Below are positions 53,583-61,264 of a stretch of 64,000 bases of DNA, piece after piece. This stretch comes from Rhodobacterales bacterium (GTDB lineage Bacteria; Pseudomonadota; Alphaproteobacteria; Rhodobacterales; Rhodobacteraceae). A program made the position numbers and the translations under genes. The DNA lies in contig JAPLPE010000015.1 of NCBI GenBank assembly GCA_026400355.1, forward strand, positions 1-64,000, written 5' to 3'. How positions within the stretch are numbered: the first letter of the stretch is position 1; the number at the start of each line of letters is the position of its first letter. Below the pieces are notes generated by a model. The model made no database searches, was not told where the DNA came from, and saw only the letters and a list, made by a program, of their open reading frames with translations.

Positions 53583-54785
53583 ATGACACAGGCCGCTGCC
53601 CCCCAGATCTCTCAAAGCCCTGCCCGCGACTCGGTCTGGCGTTTCCTCATGTCCGCCGCCGCACTCTCGGCTTTTGCCGCCTGCGACCAGATCCCCGACC
53701 CCGATTTGCGCGGCCTGGGAGAAGGTTTCTCGACAACCGAAGCCGCCCAGAACGCCCCCACCCGCCCGACACCGGATTCGCGTGGGGTGATCTCCTACGC
53801 CGACTATCAGGTCGTCGTCGCCCGACAGGGCGATACCGTGGGCAGCATCGCGGCCCGCCTCGGTCTGGCAGCGCCTGCCTTGGCAAGCTACAATGGCCTG
53901 CAGGCCGATACACCGCTCCGTGCAAATGAAATCATAGCCCTGCCGACGCGCGTTTCCGAACCAGTGACGACCAGTTCCTTCAGCCCCGCCGCGGCGGGCG
54001 CCGCGATAGACCGCGCCGGTTCCGTAACCACTACGGCCCTTGCCCCTTCCGCGCCTGCAGCGACTAACACCCCCGCCGCGCCCCCGCCCCGCACGGGTGA
54101 GGAACCGATCCGCCATCAGGTCGTTCGCGGCGAATCCGTCTATTCAATCGCCCGGCTCTACAATGTCTCGGTCAGCGACATCGCCGAATGGAACGGCCTT
54201 GGCGCAGACCTGACGGTGCGCGAAGGCTCCTTCCTCCTGATCCCGCAGGGGGGCTCCGCTCCCGCGCAGGCAACAACCTCCGTCACCACCCCCGGCGAAG
54301 GCAGCCCGACCCCCGTACCGCCCAGCGCCGCCGAACCTCTGCCCGACGAAAACCCACCCCCCGTCGATGTGGAACCTGAACCGCCCGAAGATGTGGCCCC
54401 CGACCTTGGCGCGACCCAGACCGAGGCCCCCTCTTCGGCGCAGTTCGTCATGCCGGTGCAGGGCTCGATCATACGCGAATACGTCAAGGGCCGGAACGAC
54501 GGCATCGACATCGGCGCCCCTGCCGGCACCGATGTAAAGGCTGCTGCCGCAGGCACTGTGGCAGCCGTGACGACCAATACCGAAGGCATCCGGATCGTCG
54601 TCATCAAGCATGCCGACAACCTGCTGACGGTCTATACCCACCTCGACAACCTCTCCGTCCAGCAGGGTTCGTCCGTCAGCCGCGGTCAGGTGATCGGCAA
54701 GGTCCGTTCCGGCGACCCCAGCTTTGTCCATTTCGAAGTTCGCCTCGGCATGGACAGCCGCGACCCCGCCGACTACCTCCCCTAG
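53583..54785 (+). CDS. nlpD: NlpD-like LysM/LytM lipoprotein, probably a non-catalytic amidase activator
   Basis: The 400-residue protein has a signal with a possible lipobox (SAFAAC, Cys about residue 34), two LysM peptidoglycan-binding modules (VVVARQGDTVGSIAARLGLA; HQVVRGESVYSIARLYNVS), a Pro/Glu-rich linker and a C-terminal LytM/M23 domain. The zinc site is degenerate: the usual HxxxD reads NDGID and the HxH reads VHFE, as in E. coli NlpD. It therefore probably activates a cell-separation amidase rather than cutting peptidoglycan itself. It follows surE and pcm, the standard order. Confidence 0.9.
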   Translation: MTQAAAPQISQSPARDSVWRFLMSAAALSAFAACDQIPDPDLRGLGEGFSTTEAAQNAPTRPTPDSRGVISYADYQVVVARQGDTVGSIAARLGLAAPALASYNGLQADTPLRANEIIALPTRVSEPVTTSSFSPAAAGAAIDRAGSVTTTALAPSAPAATNTPAAPPPRTGEEPIRHQVVRGESVYSIARLYNVSVSDIAEWNGLGADLTVREGSFLLIPQGGSAPAQATTSVTTPGEGSPTPVPPSAAEPLPDENPPPVDVEPEPPEDVAPDLGATQTEAPSSAQFVMPVQGSIIREYVKGRNDGIDIGAPAGTDVKAAAAGTVAAVTTNTEGIRIVVIKHADNLLTVYTHLDNLSVQQGSSVSRGQVIGKVRSGDPSFVHFEVRLGMDSRDPADYLP

Positions 54786-54963
54786 TGTTCGCCACCTGAC
54801 AAATGGTTCTCAGTCTGCCCCCGGTGCGGTTTGGGTTGCTTGGCAGAGGGTCCAAGGACCAGCTATGCGGACGAAGCAGCCCTTTCGGTCGTTCGCTTAC
54901 GTGACTACGTTTTGAGGATGCACAAAGAGCGTTCCCTTCGCGCGATTCCTCTCAGTATGCCGC

Positions 54964-55923
54964 ATGCTGCTGTTTCCGGCATTTGCTTTGGCTGAACCAG
55001 TGCGCATTCCTGGGCCTGAAGGCCCCCTCGAAGCTGAGATGATCGCCGTCGAAGGGGCCTTGCATGCTGTCGTCATCATTCCCGGATCGGGCCCGACAGA
55101 CCGGGACGGGAATTCAGGTCAGGGCCTTGCAACAAATACCTACCGGTTGCTTGCCGAAGGACTGGCTGAAGCAGGGATCGCATCTTTGCGGATTGACAAG
55201 AGGGGGTTCTACGGCAGCGCCCAAGCGATCGCTGATCCGAATGACGTCACGATCTCAGCCTATGCCCAAGATGCCCGTAACTGGGTAGACTTTGCCTCGA
55301 CCCTTGCCCCGTGCGTCTGGATTGCAGGGCATTCCGAAGGTGGTTTGGTGGCGCTTTTCGCTGCGCAAGATGCCCCTGAAGCACTTTGCGGACTGATTCT
55401 TCTTGCGACACCGGGACGTCCACTTGGCCAGTTGTTGATCGAGCAATTGGAGGGCAATCCACACCCCGACCTGATCATGGCGGATCTCCGCGCCATCGTG
55501 ACCGACCTTGAAAGCGGCAATCGCCGGGAAACCAAGGCGATCCCCCCGATCCTGCGACCGCTCTTCCGTGCAGAGGTACAGGATTACCTGATCGACCTTC
55601 TTTCCCATGACCCGGCCGGAATTGCCTCGGGATGGCGCGGGCATGCACTGATCGTTCAGGGCGACGCGGATTTGCAAGTCCGTCCACTCGACGCCGATCT
55701 GCTCGTTCGCGCAATGCCTCATGCGCGGCGCCTTGACCTTTCCCAAGCCACGCACACACTGAAAGTCTTTGTTGAAGGGAATCCGCTTGCTACCTACCGC
55801 GACCCCACCTTGTCGCTACACGACGGACTGCTTCGCGGCATCGTTCAATTCCTGTGTGATTTGCCCGATTCTCGATGCCTGCAATCGGCTCCAAGCTGTC
55901 GTAGGGCATCTTCTGACAGTTAG
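54964..55923 (+). CDS. Secreted alpha/beta hydrolase
   Basis: The 319-residue protein has a short hydrophobic N-terminus (MLLFPAFALAEP) and an alpha/beta-hydrolase core: VVIIPGSGPTDRDGN (oxyanion region), SLRIDKRGFYGSA, nucleophile elbow IAGHSEGGLVALFAA, and HALIVQGDADLQV with the acid, then ATHTLKVF with the His. The signal peptide lacks the usual basic start and an in-frame TGA lies 17 codons above, so the natural N-terminus may be lost. Its stop overlaps the IS1182 fragment tail to tail. It resembles serine aminopeptidase-type hydrolases of unknown substrate. Confidence 0.75.
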   Translation: MLLFPAFALAEPVRIPGPEGPLEAEMIAVEGALHAVVIIPGSGPTDRDGNSGQGLATNTYRLLAEGLAEAGIASLRIDKRGFYGSAQAIADPNDVTISAYAQDARNWVDFASTLAPCVWIAGHSEGGLVALFAAQDAPEALCGLILLATPGRPLGQLLIEQLEGNPHPDLIMADLRAIVTDLESGNRRETKAIPPILRPLFRAEVQDYLIDLLSHDPAGIASGWRGHALIVQGDADLQVRPLDADLLVRAMPHARRLDLSQATHTLKVFVEGNPLATYRDPTLSLHDGLLRGIVQFLCDLPDSRCLQSAPSCRRASSDS

Positions 55924-56207
55924 GGAACGCTGGGGTGGGTGAAACCCATCCGCCAAGCCACGTCGCACAACCACCGCTCGGACCGGATCCCTTGGCAGTA
56001 GTAGCCAAGCAAGAGCATCCGGATCATCAGTTCGGGATCAATCGAAGGACGGCCGTGCGAACTGCGAAACAGGGCCAGAAGCGGCCGCACATGTCTCAGA
56101 TCAAGGAAGCGATCAATTCCGCGCACAGGGTGATCTTGGGGCACAAATCCATCAATCGAGAACTCATTACACAGTGCGCCCTGCGCAACTTGCCTCTGCC
56201 CCATCAT
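55920..56207 (-). pseudogene. IS1182-family transposase, N-terminal fragment
   Basis: From ATG 56207 the frame reads MMGQRQVAQGALCNEFSIDG, then VRGIDRFLDLRHVRPLLALF and GRPSIDPELMIRMLLLGYYC, the N-terminal domain of IS1182/DUF772 transposases. It stops after about 95 residues where the family's normal LCEEV region is replaced by sequence from a dispersed repeat. The remaining ~350 residues, with most of the catalytic core, are missing, so the gene is dead. Confidence 0.85.
55931..55970. repeat. Dispersed palindromic repeat, family A copy 5, at IS junction
   Basis: TGGGGTGGGTGAAACCCATC followed by CGCCAAGCCACGTCGCAC is a family A copy lying exactly where the IS1182 transposase is cut. A related copy lies at 56699 on the other side of the decayed patch in the same orientation. 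Confidence 0.5.
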
Positions 56208-56256
56208 CGCTGCGCCCTCCACTCTCAAGACAGTGCGACAGGACATCGAAGTCCGA

Positions 56257-56280
56257 TCAACGGGCTTTTTCAACAGTATC
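56257..56280. mobile_element. Probable left-end remnant of IS1182-type element
   Basis: GGGCTTTTTCAACAG lies about 55 bases upstream of the transposase fragment start and is inverted relative to GCCGTTGAAAAACTC at 56629. T-rich CTTTTTCAACAG termini are usual for IS1182/IS5-type elements. The pairing of these ends is inferred from the short match only. Confidence 0.4.
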
Positions 56281-56335
56281 CGGACGAAGCGGTCGCTCAG
56301 TCGCACTTAAAGCAAACGTCAATTCCCCGCTCAGC

Positions 56336-56584
56336 TTAGGCTTCTTCAAAAAGCGATTGCACCCGGGTCAGCAGTGTTGCCAATTCCGTGGGCACGCGTT
56401 GGCTCCCCCTAACCTCGACACGCTAAGGCGGCATTATCTCATTGATATCACCGCCGGTTATGCTGTCCCAAAGGGCGTCCAAATTGTGCCCATGCCAGTC
56501 CGGAGCATTAATCTCGGACAGCAACGCCCTGTAAAAGGCGTCCGTGGTTTGCCATTCAGAAACATCAATGTAGATTCGCTTCAT
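56336..56584 (-). pseudogene. Barstar-family RNase inhibitor interrupted by TAG
   Basis: From ATG 56584 the frame reads KRIYIDVSEWQTTDAFYRAL, then DWHGHNLDALWDSITGGDIN, which is the barstar fold's signature (DW-G-NLDALWD). A TAG at 56423-56425 interrupts it after NEIMPP. Ignoring that codon, the same frame continues RVEVRGSQRVPTELATLL ... SLFEEA to TAA at 56336, a good barstar C-terminus where a Tyr would be expected at the stop position. One base change (TAT or TAC to TAG) explains it. No barnase-like RNase gene lies next to it. Confidence 0.7.
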
Positions 56585-56628
56585 CGCAGAATATTCGCAC
56601 GACCCTTGAACGGCGACTATGGACATAT

Positions 56629-56690
56629 GCCGTTGAAAAACTCTGCTTGCTTGGGGCCTTTGGCGCTGATTGATTTCCATGTGACAGGCA
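56629..56690. mobile_element. Probable IS-end remnant
   Basis: GCCGTTGAAAAACTC and the following GCGCTGATTGATTTCCATG resemble terminal sequence of IS1182/IS5-type elements. No transposase accompanies it. With the left remnant it brackets the barstar-like gene. Confidence 0.35.
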
Positions 56691-56698
56691 GGGAACAG

Positions 56699-56735
56699 TG
56701 GGGTGAGTGGACCCCAACCGCCAGGCAACGTCGCG
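56699..56735. repeat. Dispersed repeat, family A copy 6
   Basis: TGGGGTGAGTGGACCCCAAC followed by CGCCAGGCAACGTCGCG parallels the copy at 55931 in order and orientation. The two enclose the IS1182 fragment and barstar remnant. Confidence 0.45.
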
Positions 56736-56818
56736 CTTCAGCCCGGATGACCGCCCTGCCATCACCACCCGTGACCGGACGGAATCCCCCCCAGCAAGGC
56801 CAGAGATCAGCAGCCCGT

Positions 56819-57460
56819 CTACCCCTTCGGCTTCGCCCGCCAGCTTCCAAACCATCGTGACATGCTCGCGGTCTTTTCGTCCACCGCAGCATCAATGCCC
56901 TGCAATGCGGGCTGGATCCGTTTGTTTCGGAAACGGATCCACCGCACCCGGATGGCCCAATAGACGGCAAACAGGAACGTCAGGAAAATGATGTTGAACC
57001 ACGGGATCAGCCGCACATCCGGCCCTTCGACCGGGGTCACCGAAATTGCATTCGGAAAGATCGACATGAACGGCACCCGCCAACCATAATGCCGCACCGC
57101 GACCCATTTCGGCGCATCGGCCGTCGAAATCAGGTTGCGCGCCTCGGCCTGCAGGTTTGAGGAATCAAACTTGAAATAGGGTGGCCATATCCAACCCGTA
57201 TCCTCGTTCCGGTAAACGATCACAGACCCGTTGGGCCGCACGGCGTCAATGAAAAGCACATCCCGCTGGATCGCTCCCGCCGTCTCGTCCGTCCCCGCAT
57301 CCGGCGACGCCCAGAAGATCGAATTGCTGCCAAAGTTCATCAGACGGTTCGACGTATTGGTGACATAGACGATGTCCCGCTGCGGCAGGGTATAGTGCAG
57401 AAAGACCGCCAGAACGGTCAGGATGATGATCCAAAGACCCCAGGAAACATAACGCAACAT
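56819..57460 (-). CDS. DUF1523 membrane protein
   Basis: The 213-residue protein has an N-terminal helix (LWIIILTVLAVFLHYTLP), a periplasmic domain with VYVTNTSNRLMNFGSNSIFW, DVLFIDAVRPNGSVIVYRNE and WVAVRHYGWRVPFMSIFPNA, a second helix (IPWFNIIFLTFLFAVYWAIR), and a basic cytoplasmic tail. This matches the DUF1523 family of Alphaproteobacteria, whose function is not known. It is the last gene of a three-gene membrane-protein cluster on this strand. Confidence 0.85.
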   Translation of the reverse strand: MLRYVSWGLWIIILTVLAVFLHYTLPQRDIVYVTNTSNRLMNFGSNSIFWASPDAGTDETAGAIQRDVLFIDAVRPNGSVIVYRNEDTGWIWPPYFKFDSSNLQAEARNLISTADAPKWVAVRHYGWRVPFMSIFPNAISVTPVEGPDVRLIPWFNIIFLTFLFAVYWAIRVRWIRFRNKRIQPALQGIDAAVDEKTASMSRWFGSWRAKPKG

Positions 57461-57476
57461 CGGTCCGCCTTTTCAC

Positions 57477-57743
57477 TCAGCTATAGTTCACGACATAGAT
57501 GATCGTCCCGATGACGGCCAGAGGAACGACATAGACCCCGAGGATGAGTTTTCGTCGCAGCGAATGGTCATAGGCCTGCAGGTTCGCGCTGATCCACGCC
57601 TCCTTGTCCCCCTCCATCGCACCCGCGTCCCACTCAAGGATCAGTTCCCGCCGCCTTGCCCGCCGCGACATGATTGACAGGATCACATAGATTGCCGTCA
57701 GCACCACGAACCCGCCCAGGATCAGCCGCACCAGTCCGCCCAT
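57477..57743 (-). CDS. Small two-helix membrane protein
   Basis: The 88-residue protein has hydrophobic helices at residues 3-23 (GLVRLILGGFVVLTAIYVIL) and 65-86 (LILGVYVVPLAVIGTIIYVV). They flank a charged loop with SRRARRRELILEWDAGA. It lies 16 bases before the DUF1523 gene in the same direction. Homologues in Rhodobacterales are uncharacterised. Confidence 0.72.
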   Translation of the reverse strand: MGGLVRLILGGFVVLTAIYVILSIMSRRARRRELILEWDAGAMEGDKEAWISANLQAYDHSLRRKLILGVYVVPLAVIGTIIYVVNYS

Positions 57744-57760
57744 CTATGCGCCCTCCTCCA

Positions 57761-58096
57761 TCACCATGTTTCCTTGATCCAATGCTTGGGCAATCCCGCC
57801 ACCGACAGGATCAGGATAGGTCCCCACAGCAGCGCCGAAATCACCCCGAGCCTGCCGAAAAAGACCAGCGTCGCCAGCACCCCGTCCTCGAACATCAGTC
57901 CAACTGGCGCACCCTGCCACATGTAAAGCCCGACAAAGAACCCCGTGGACACAACCAGCATAATCACGACCGCTGTAAAGGCCAGCCACAAAAGCGGCCG
58001 CGCCCCTTCCGGCCAGAACAGGCTCAGCCCGCGCGGCACCAGCCAGCCGAAAAAGGCCAGCGTCACCGCAGGAACCAAAAGTCCATCCGAGAACAT
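57761..58096 (-). CDS. Small integral membrane protein
   Basis: The 111-residue protein has three hydrophobic stretches (LLVPAVTLAFFGWLVP; LLWLAFTAVVIMLVVSTGFF; VISALLWGPILILSVAGLP). It is the first gene of the cluster that continues with the 88-residue protein and the DUF1523 protein. The ATG at 58096 follows GGGAGG. Function unknown. Confidence 0.72.
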   Translation of the reverse strand: MFSDGLLVPAVTLAFFGWLVPRGLSLFWPEGARPLLWLAFTAVVIMLVVSTGFFVGLYMWQGAPVGLMFEDGVLATLVFFGRLGVISALLWGPILILSVAGLPKHWIKETW

Positions 58097-58276
58097 GCAG
58101 CCTCCCTGCCTCGCCGATCTGCGCGCAGGCTATCCGCAAAGTCGGCCCGTTGCCAACGCCACAACGCGGCATGCCGGAACGGATCAGTTGTCAATCCGGT
58201 CAACTTCCCGCAGGTTCGATCTCAGGTTCCGCCGGATTCGTCGCAACCCACACAACCGCGCACAAAGGCCGCTGCC

Positions 58277-58621
58277 ATGCCGGATCACCTCGTCTTCCTC
58301 TCCCAGCGCGATACCGCGCCGGAAACCTCACGCCCTGAAGCCAACCGCATCATCTCGGGCGATCCCGTCTTCACGACATGGAACATCGAGGAAACCAAAG
58401 ACAGCTGCTGCGGCATCTGGCGCTGCACGCCCGGCAAATGGCGCATCTTCTACGAAGAATGGGAATACTGCCGCATCGTCTCGGGCCTCTCTGTCCTGAC
58501 CGAAGACGGCGGCGCCGCACGGATCGTGCGGGCGGGCGACAGCTTTGTCATCCGCCCCGGCTTCAAGGGAACATGGGAAGTCATGGAAACGACGGTCAAG
58601 GATTACGTCATCCGCACCTGA
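58277..58621 (+). CDS. Cupin-domain protein (DUF861 type)
   Basis: The 114-residue protein has the cupin pattern of the EutQ/DUF861-like group: CCGIWRCTPGKWRIFYEEWE, YCRIVSGLSVLTEDGG and RAGDSFVIRPGFKGTWEVME. The usual metal-binding His residues are replaced (for example by W and Y), so it may bind ligand without a metal. It faces the L,D-transpeptidase gene tail to tail. Substrate unknown. Confidence 0.82.
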   Translation: MPDHLVFLSQRDTAPETSRPEANRIISGDPVFTTWNIEETKDSCCGIWRCTPGKWRIFYEEWEYCRIVSGLSVLTEDGGAARIVRAGDSFVIRPGFKGTWEVMETTVKDYVIRT

Positions 58622-58635
58622 CCGCCGCCACCCCG

Positions 58636-59466
58636 TCAGATGCTGCCTTGCACGAGCGTCGCATCCAGCGGCGGCAACGCGTTGAAATCGGGCGGCCTGT
58701 CAGCAGCCACAGCTTCAGGACCATAGACATCCTGCGGATCTATGATGACCGGCGGCATTTCCACGCCACGGCCAAAGTATTCGGGATCAACCCGCAGCGA
58801 TTCCTCTTCCGAACGCACATGCACACGCGTCCCGGTGGGCACCCGGCTGTAAAGGTCGATCACATCCTGATTGAACAGGCGGATACATCCCGCCGACCCC
58901 GAATTGCCGACGGACGTCATGTCGTTGGTGCCGTGGATGCGATAGAACGTATCCCGCCCGTTCCGGTAGAGATAAAGCGCACGCGCGCCCAACGGGCTGC
59001 GCAGACCGCCGGGAATACCGTCCGCAAAGGGACCATAAACCTCGGGCTCGTTGCGCAGCATGTTGGCCGTTGGTGTCCAGCTTGGCCACATCCGCTTGTC
59101 CTGGATCACGCCATCGCCGCTAAAGCTCTTGCCGGCCCTGCCCGCACCGATCGGATAGCGGATCGTCTCGCCCTCAAGCGGAATGTAGTACAGGAACTTG
59201 GCATAGGGATCGACGTCGATGCTCCCCGGCGGCTGTTCACCGACATATATCCCTGTCATGCGACGGTTGACACCCTGTGTGTACTGTTCCGGGATCGGCG
59301 GCAGGTTGTAACCCGCGTCAAACAGCGGACCATAGCCTTCGATAAAGCTTACCGGCGACGGCCCTTCCGGCACCGCAGGCTGCATGGCGCAACCCGCCAG
59401 AAGCGCCGCCCCCGACAGCAACATCATGCGCCGGGATAGCTGAAGGGGGTCGTTGCCTGACGTCAT
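58636..59466 (-). CDS. L,D-transpeptidase (YkuD family) lipoprotein
   Basis: The 276-residue protein has a Tat-like or lipoprotein signal (LSRRMMLLSGAALLAGC, lipobox LAGC at about residue 26). The YkuD catalytic domain shows FYRIHGTNDMTSVGNSGSAG followed by CIRLFNQDVIDLY, with catalytic His and Cys in the standard HGTN...SxGCIR setting. Such enzymes form 3-3 peptidoglycan crosslinks or attach outer-membrane proteins. Residues after the domain (about 215-276) are proline-rich. Confidence 0.92.
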   Translation of the reverse strand: MTSGNDPLQLSRRMMLLSGAALLAGCAMQPAVPEGPSPVSFIEGYGPLFDAGYNLPPIPEQYTQGVNRRMTGIYVGEQPPGSIDVDPYAKFLYYIPLEGETIRYPIGAGRAGKSFSGDGVIQDKRMWPSWTPTANMLRNEPEVYGPFADGIPGGLRSPLGARALYLYRNGRDTFYRIHGTNDMTSVGNSGSAGCIRLFNQDVIDLYSRVPTGTRVHVRSEEESLRVDPEYFGRGVEMPPVIIDPQDVYGPEAVAADRPPDFNALPPLDATLVQGSI

Positions 59467-59624
59467 CGCGCATTTTCCGTAGCCAATTAAGACAATTTGT
59501 CACCATAAAGGAACGGGATGGAGGTGCAAATTCAAAACGACCCGCTTTTGGCAACAGACAAGGGTCAGATCGGAAGTGAAGCCGGTGAATCAGTCAAATC
59601 TTCGACAGAAGACCTGGCCCACAG

Positions 59625-59644
59625 TGTATTCGTGCACGAATACA
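59625..59644. promoter_or_regulatory. Perfect 20-bp palindrome upstream of the L,D-transpeptidase gene
   Basis: TGTATTCGTGCACGAATACA equals its own reverse complement over all 20 bases. It lies 159 bases before the transpeptidase start and 116 bases after the creatinase stop, in a gap of 293 bases with no gene that I can support. Its GTnnAC-like centre suits a GntR- or TetR-type operator. The regulator is not adjacent, so the assignment is open. Confidence 0.5.
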
Positions 59645-59722
59645 ACAGCCTTTCAGACGTGATTCTCTCTCCCGCAACCATCTGAAACGATTCGGGAAAC
59701 ACGCCCGCTGCCCCGCCAGCAC

Positions 59723-59746
59723 GGCCCGGCGCACCCGCGCCGGACC
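59723..59746 (-). terminator. Hairpin after creatinase
   Basis: GGCCCGGCGC / GCGCCGGACC with a four-base loop and one mismatch forms a strong stem 14 bases past the creatinase stop (reading the minus strand). There is no clear U-run, so it may be a Rho-independent-like or transcript-stabilising structure. Confidence 0.4.
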
Positions 59747-59759
59747 GCATCGTTCCGCC

Positions 59760-60965
59760 TTAGCCGACGATATTGAACGACGGCCCATAGGGGTAATGCG
59801 TGATATCCTCATTCCCGTCCTTCGTAATGATCAGGATGTCATGTTCGCGATATCCGCCGGCGCCTGGCTGGCCATCGGGAATGGTCAGCATCGGCTCCAT
59901 CGAGATCACCATGCCGGGCTCCAGCACCGTGTCGATATCCTCGCGCAGTTCCAGCCCCGCCTCGCGGCCATAATAATGCGACAGCACACCGAACGAATGG
60001 CCGTAGCCAAAGGTCCGGTACCGCAGCAACTGCCGCTCTTCAAAGAAGTGGTTGATCTTGGCTGTCACCTCGGAACAGGACGCCCCGGGTTTCAGCAGCG
60101 TCATGCCATATTCATGGGCGGCCACGTTGGCTTCCCAGATGGCAAGGCTAGCATCATCCACCTCACGCACGAACATCGTCCGTTCCAGCGCGGTGTAGTA
60201 TCCCGAGATCATCGGGAAAGCATTCAGCGAAAGGATATCGCCGACCTGCAACTCCCGCGCCGTCACCGGGTTATGCGCCCCGTCCGTGTTGATGCCCGAC
60301 TGGAACCAGACCCAGGTATCGCGATACTCGGCATCCAGGAACCGCTTGGCGATTTCCAGTTCCATCGCATCCCGGCCCGCCATCGCCACGTCAATTTCGC
60401 GCGCCCCGGCCTTGACCGCCTCGCGGATCGCATATCCGCCCACGTCGGCCACATTGGCCCCGTGCCGGATCAGCGCAATCTCGGCCGGTGACTTGTGCAT
60501 CCGGCTCTTCATCGTTTCCGGCGCAATGTCCACCGTCGCCTTGGGCAAAAGGAAGGATTGCAGCTTGCCCGATTGCAGCAGCGTCAGGTGATCGCCTTCA
60601 ATCCCGATGACCTTACCCGCACCCGTCACCGACAGGATCGCGCGCCAGTAATTGTCCCGCGCCCAGTCCGTATAGGTGATGTTGTCACCATGGCACCGCC
60701 GCCACGGCTGGCCCGCGTCAATTCCTGCGCTGATCGTGACGGACTCGGTCGCCGTGACGACAAGGCCGTAAGGTCGCCCGAACGAGCAGTAAAGAAAGCC
60801 CGAGTAGTAGGCGATGTTGTGCATCGAGGTAAGGACAGCTGCCTCGACCCCTTCGGCCGCCATGATCCTGCGCAGTCCGGCCAGACGCGCGTCATACTCG
60901 GCGTCCTCGAACGGCAGGACCCGGTCGCCCTGATGAAAACGGTATTGCTGCGGACGTTCTGTCAT
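59760..60965 (-). CDS. Creatinase (creatine amidinohydrolase)
   Basis: The 401-residue enzyme hydrolyses creatine to sarcosine and urea. It follows the Pseudomonas putida creatinase sequence closely as I remember it: YYSGFLYCSFGRPYGLVVTA, the substrate-binding WFQSGINTDGAHNPVTAREL with the catalytic His (residue 231 here), YGHSFGVLSHYYGREAGLEL and LEPGMVISMEPML. The pita-bread fold lacks the metal ligands of true M24 aminopeptidases, as creatinases do. No sarcosine oxidase, creatininase or transporter gene is nearby, so it is an isolated pathway step. Confidence 0.9.
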   Translation of the reverse strand: MTERPQQYRFHQGDRVLPFEDAEYDARLAGLRRIMAAEGVEAAVLTSMHNIAYYSGFLYCSFGRPYGLVVTATESVTISAGIDAGQPWRRCHGDNITYTDWARDNYWRAILSVTGAGKVIGIEGDHLTLLQSGKLQSFLLPKATVDIAPETMKSRMHKSPAEIALIRHGANVADVGGYAIREAVKAGAREIDVAMAGRDAMELEIAKRFLDAEYRDTWVWFQSGINTDGAHNPVTARELQVGDILSLNAFPMISGYYTALERTMFVREVDDASLAIWEANVAAHEYGMTLLKPGASCSEVTAKINHFFEERQLLRYRTFGYGHSFGVLSHYYGREAGLELREDIDTVLEPGMVISMEPMLTIPDGQPGAGGYREHDILIITKDGNEDITHYPYGPSFNIVG

Positions 60966-60977
60966 TGTCAGACCCTG

Positions 60978-61202
60978 TCAAGATGGGGTCCGGCCCTGAT
61001 GCAACCCGGAACCCCGAAAGGTCCCGGCGTACAGGACTGCGGCGACAAGGCAGAACCCGGTCGCAAGCCGTGGAGCCAGCGGCCCCTGCGGCGACGCCAT
61101 CGCCGCAAGCTCACCCTCGCTATCCGTCAATTCGCACCGTCTGGCAAGCTTTTCGCGCGTCTCCTCCGATGCAGGTGGCGTTTTTCGCGCATGACGCAGC
61201 AC
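60978..61202 (-). CDS. Possible small membrane protein upstream of creatinase
   Basis: A 74-codon frame from GTG 61202 ends 13 bases before the creatinase start. It reads RHARKTPPASEETREKLARR, then a hydrophobic stretch LATGFCLVAAVLYAGTF. There is no convincing ribosome-binding site and no family that I recognise. It may be real because of its position, or chance coding in the 300-base divergent gap. Confidence 0.25.
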   Translation of the reverse strand: MLRHARKTPPASEETREKLARRCELTDSEGELAAMASPQGPLAPRLATGFCLVAAVLYAGTFRGSGLHQGRTPS

Positions 61203-61264
61203 CCTGCCTTGCCTTGGCGCGAGAATGGGGAACAAGGTCGCGCAACTCAATTGCGGACGACCCC

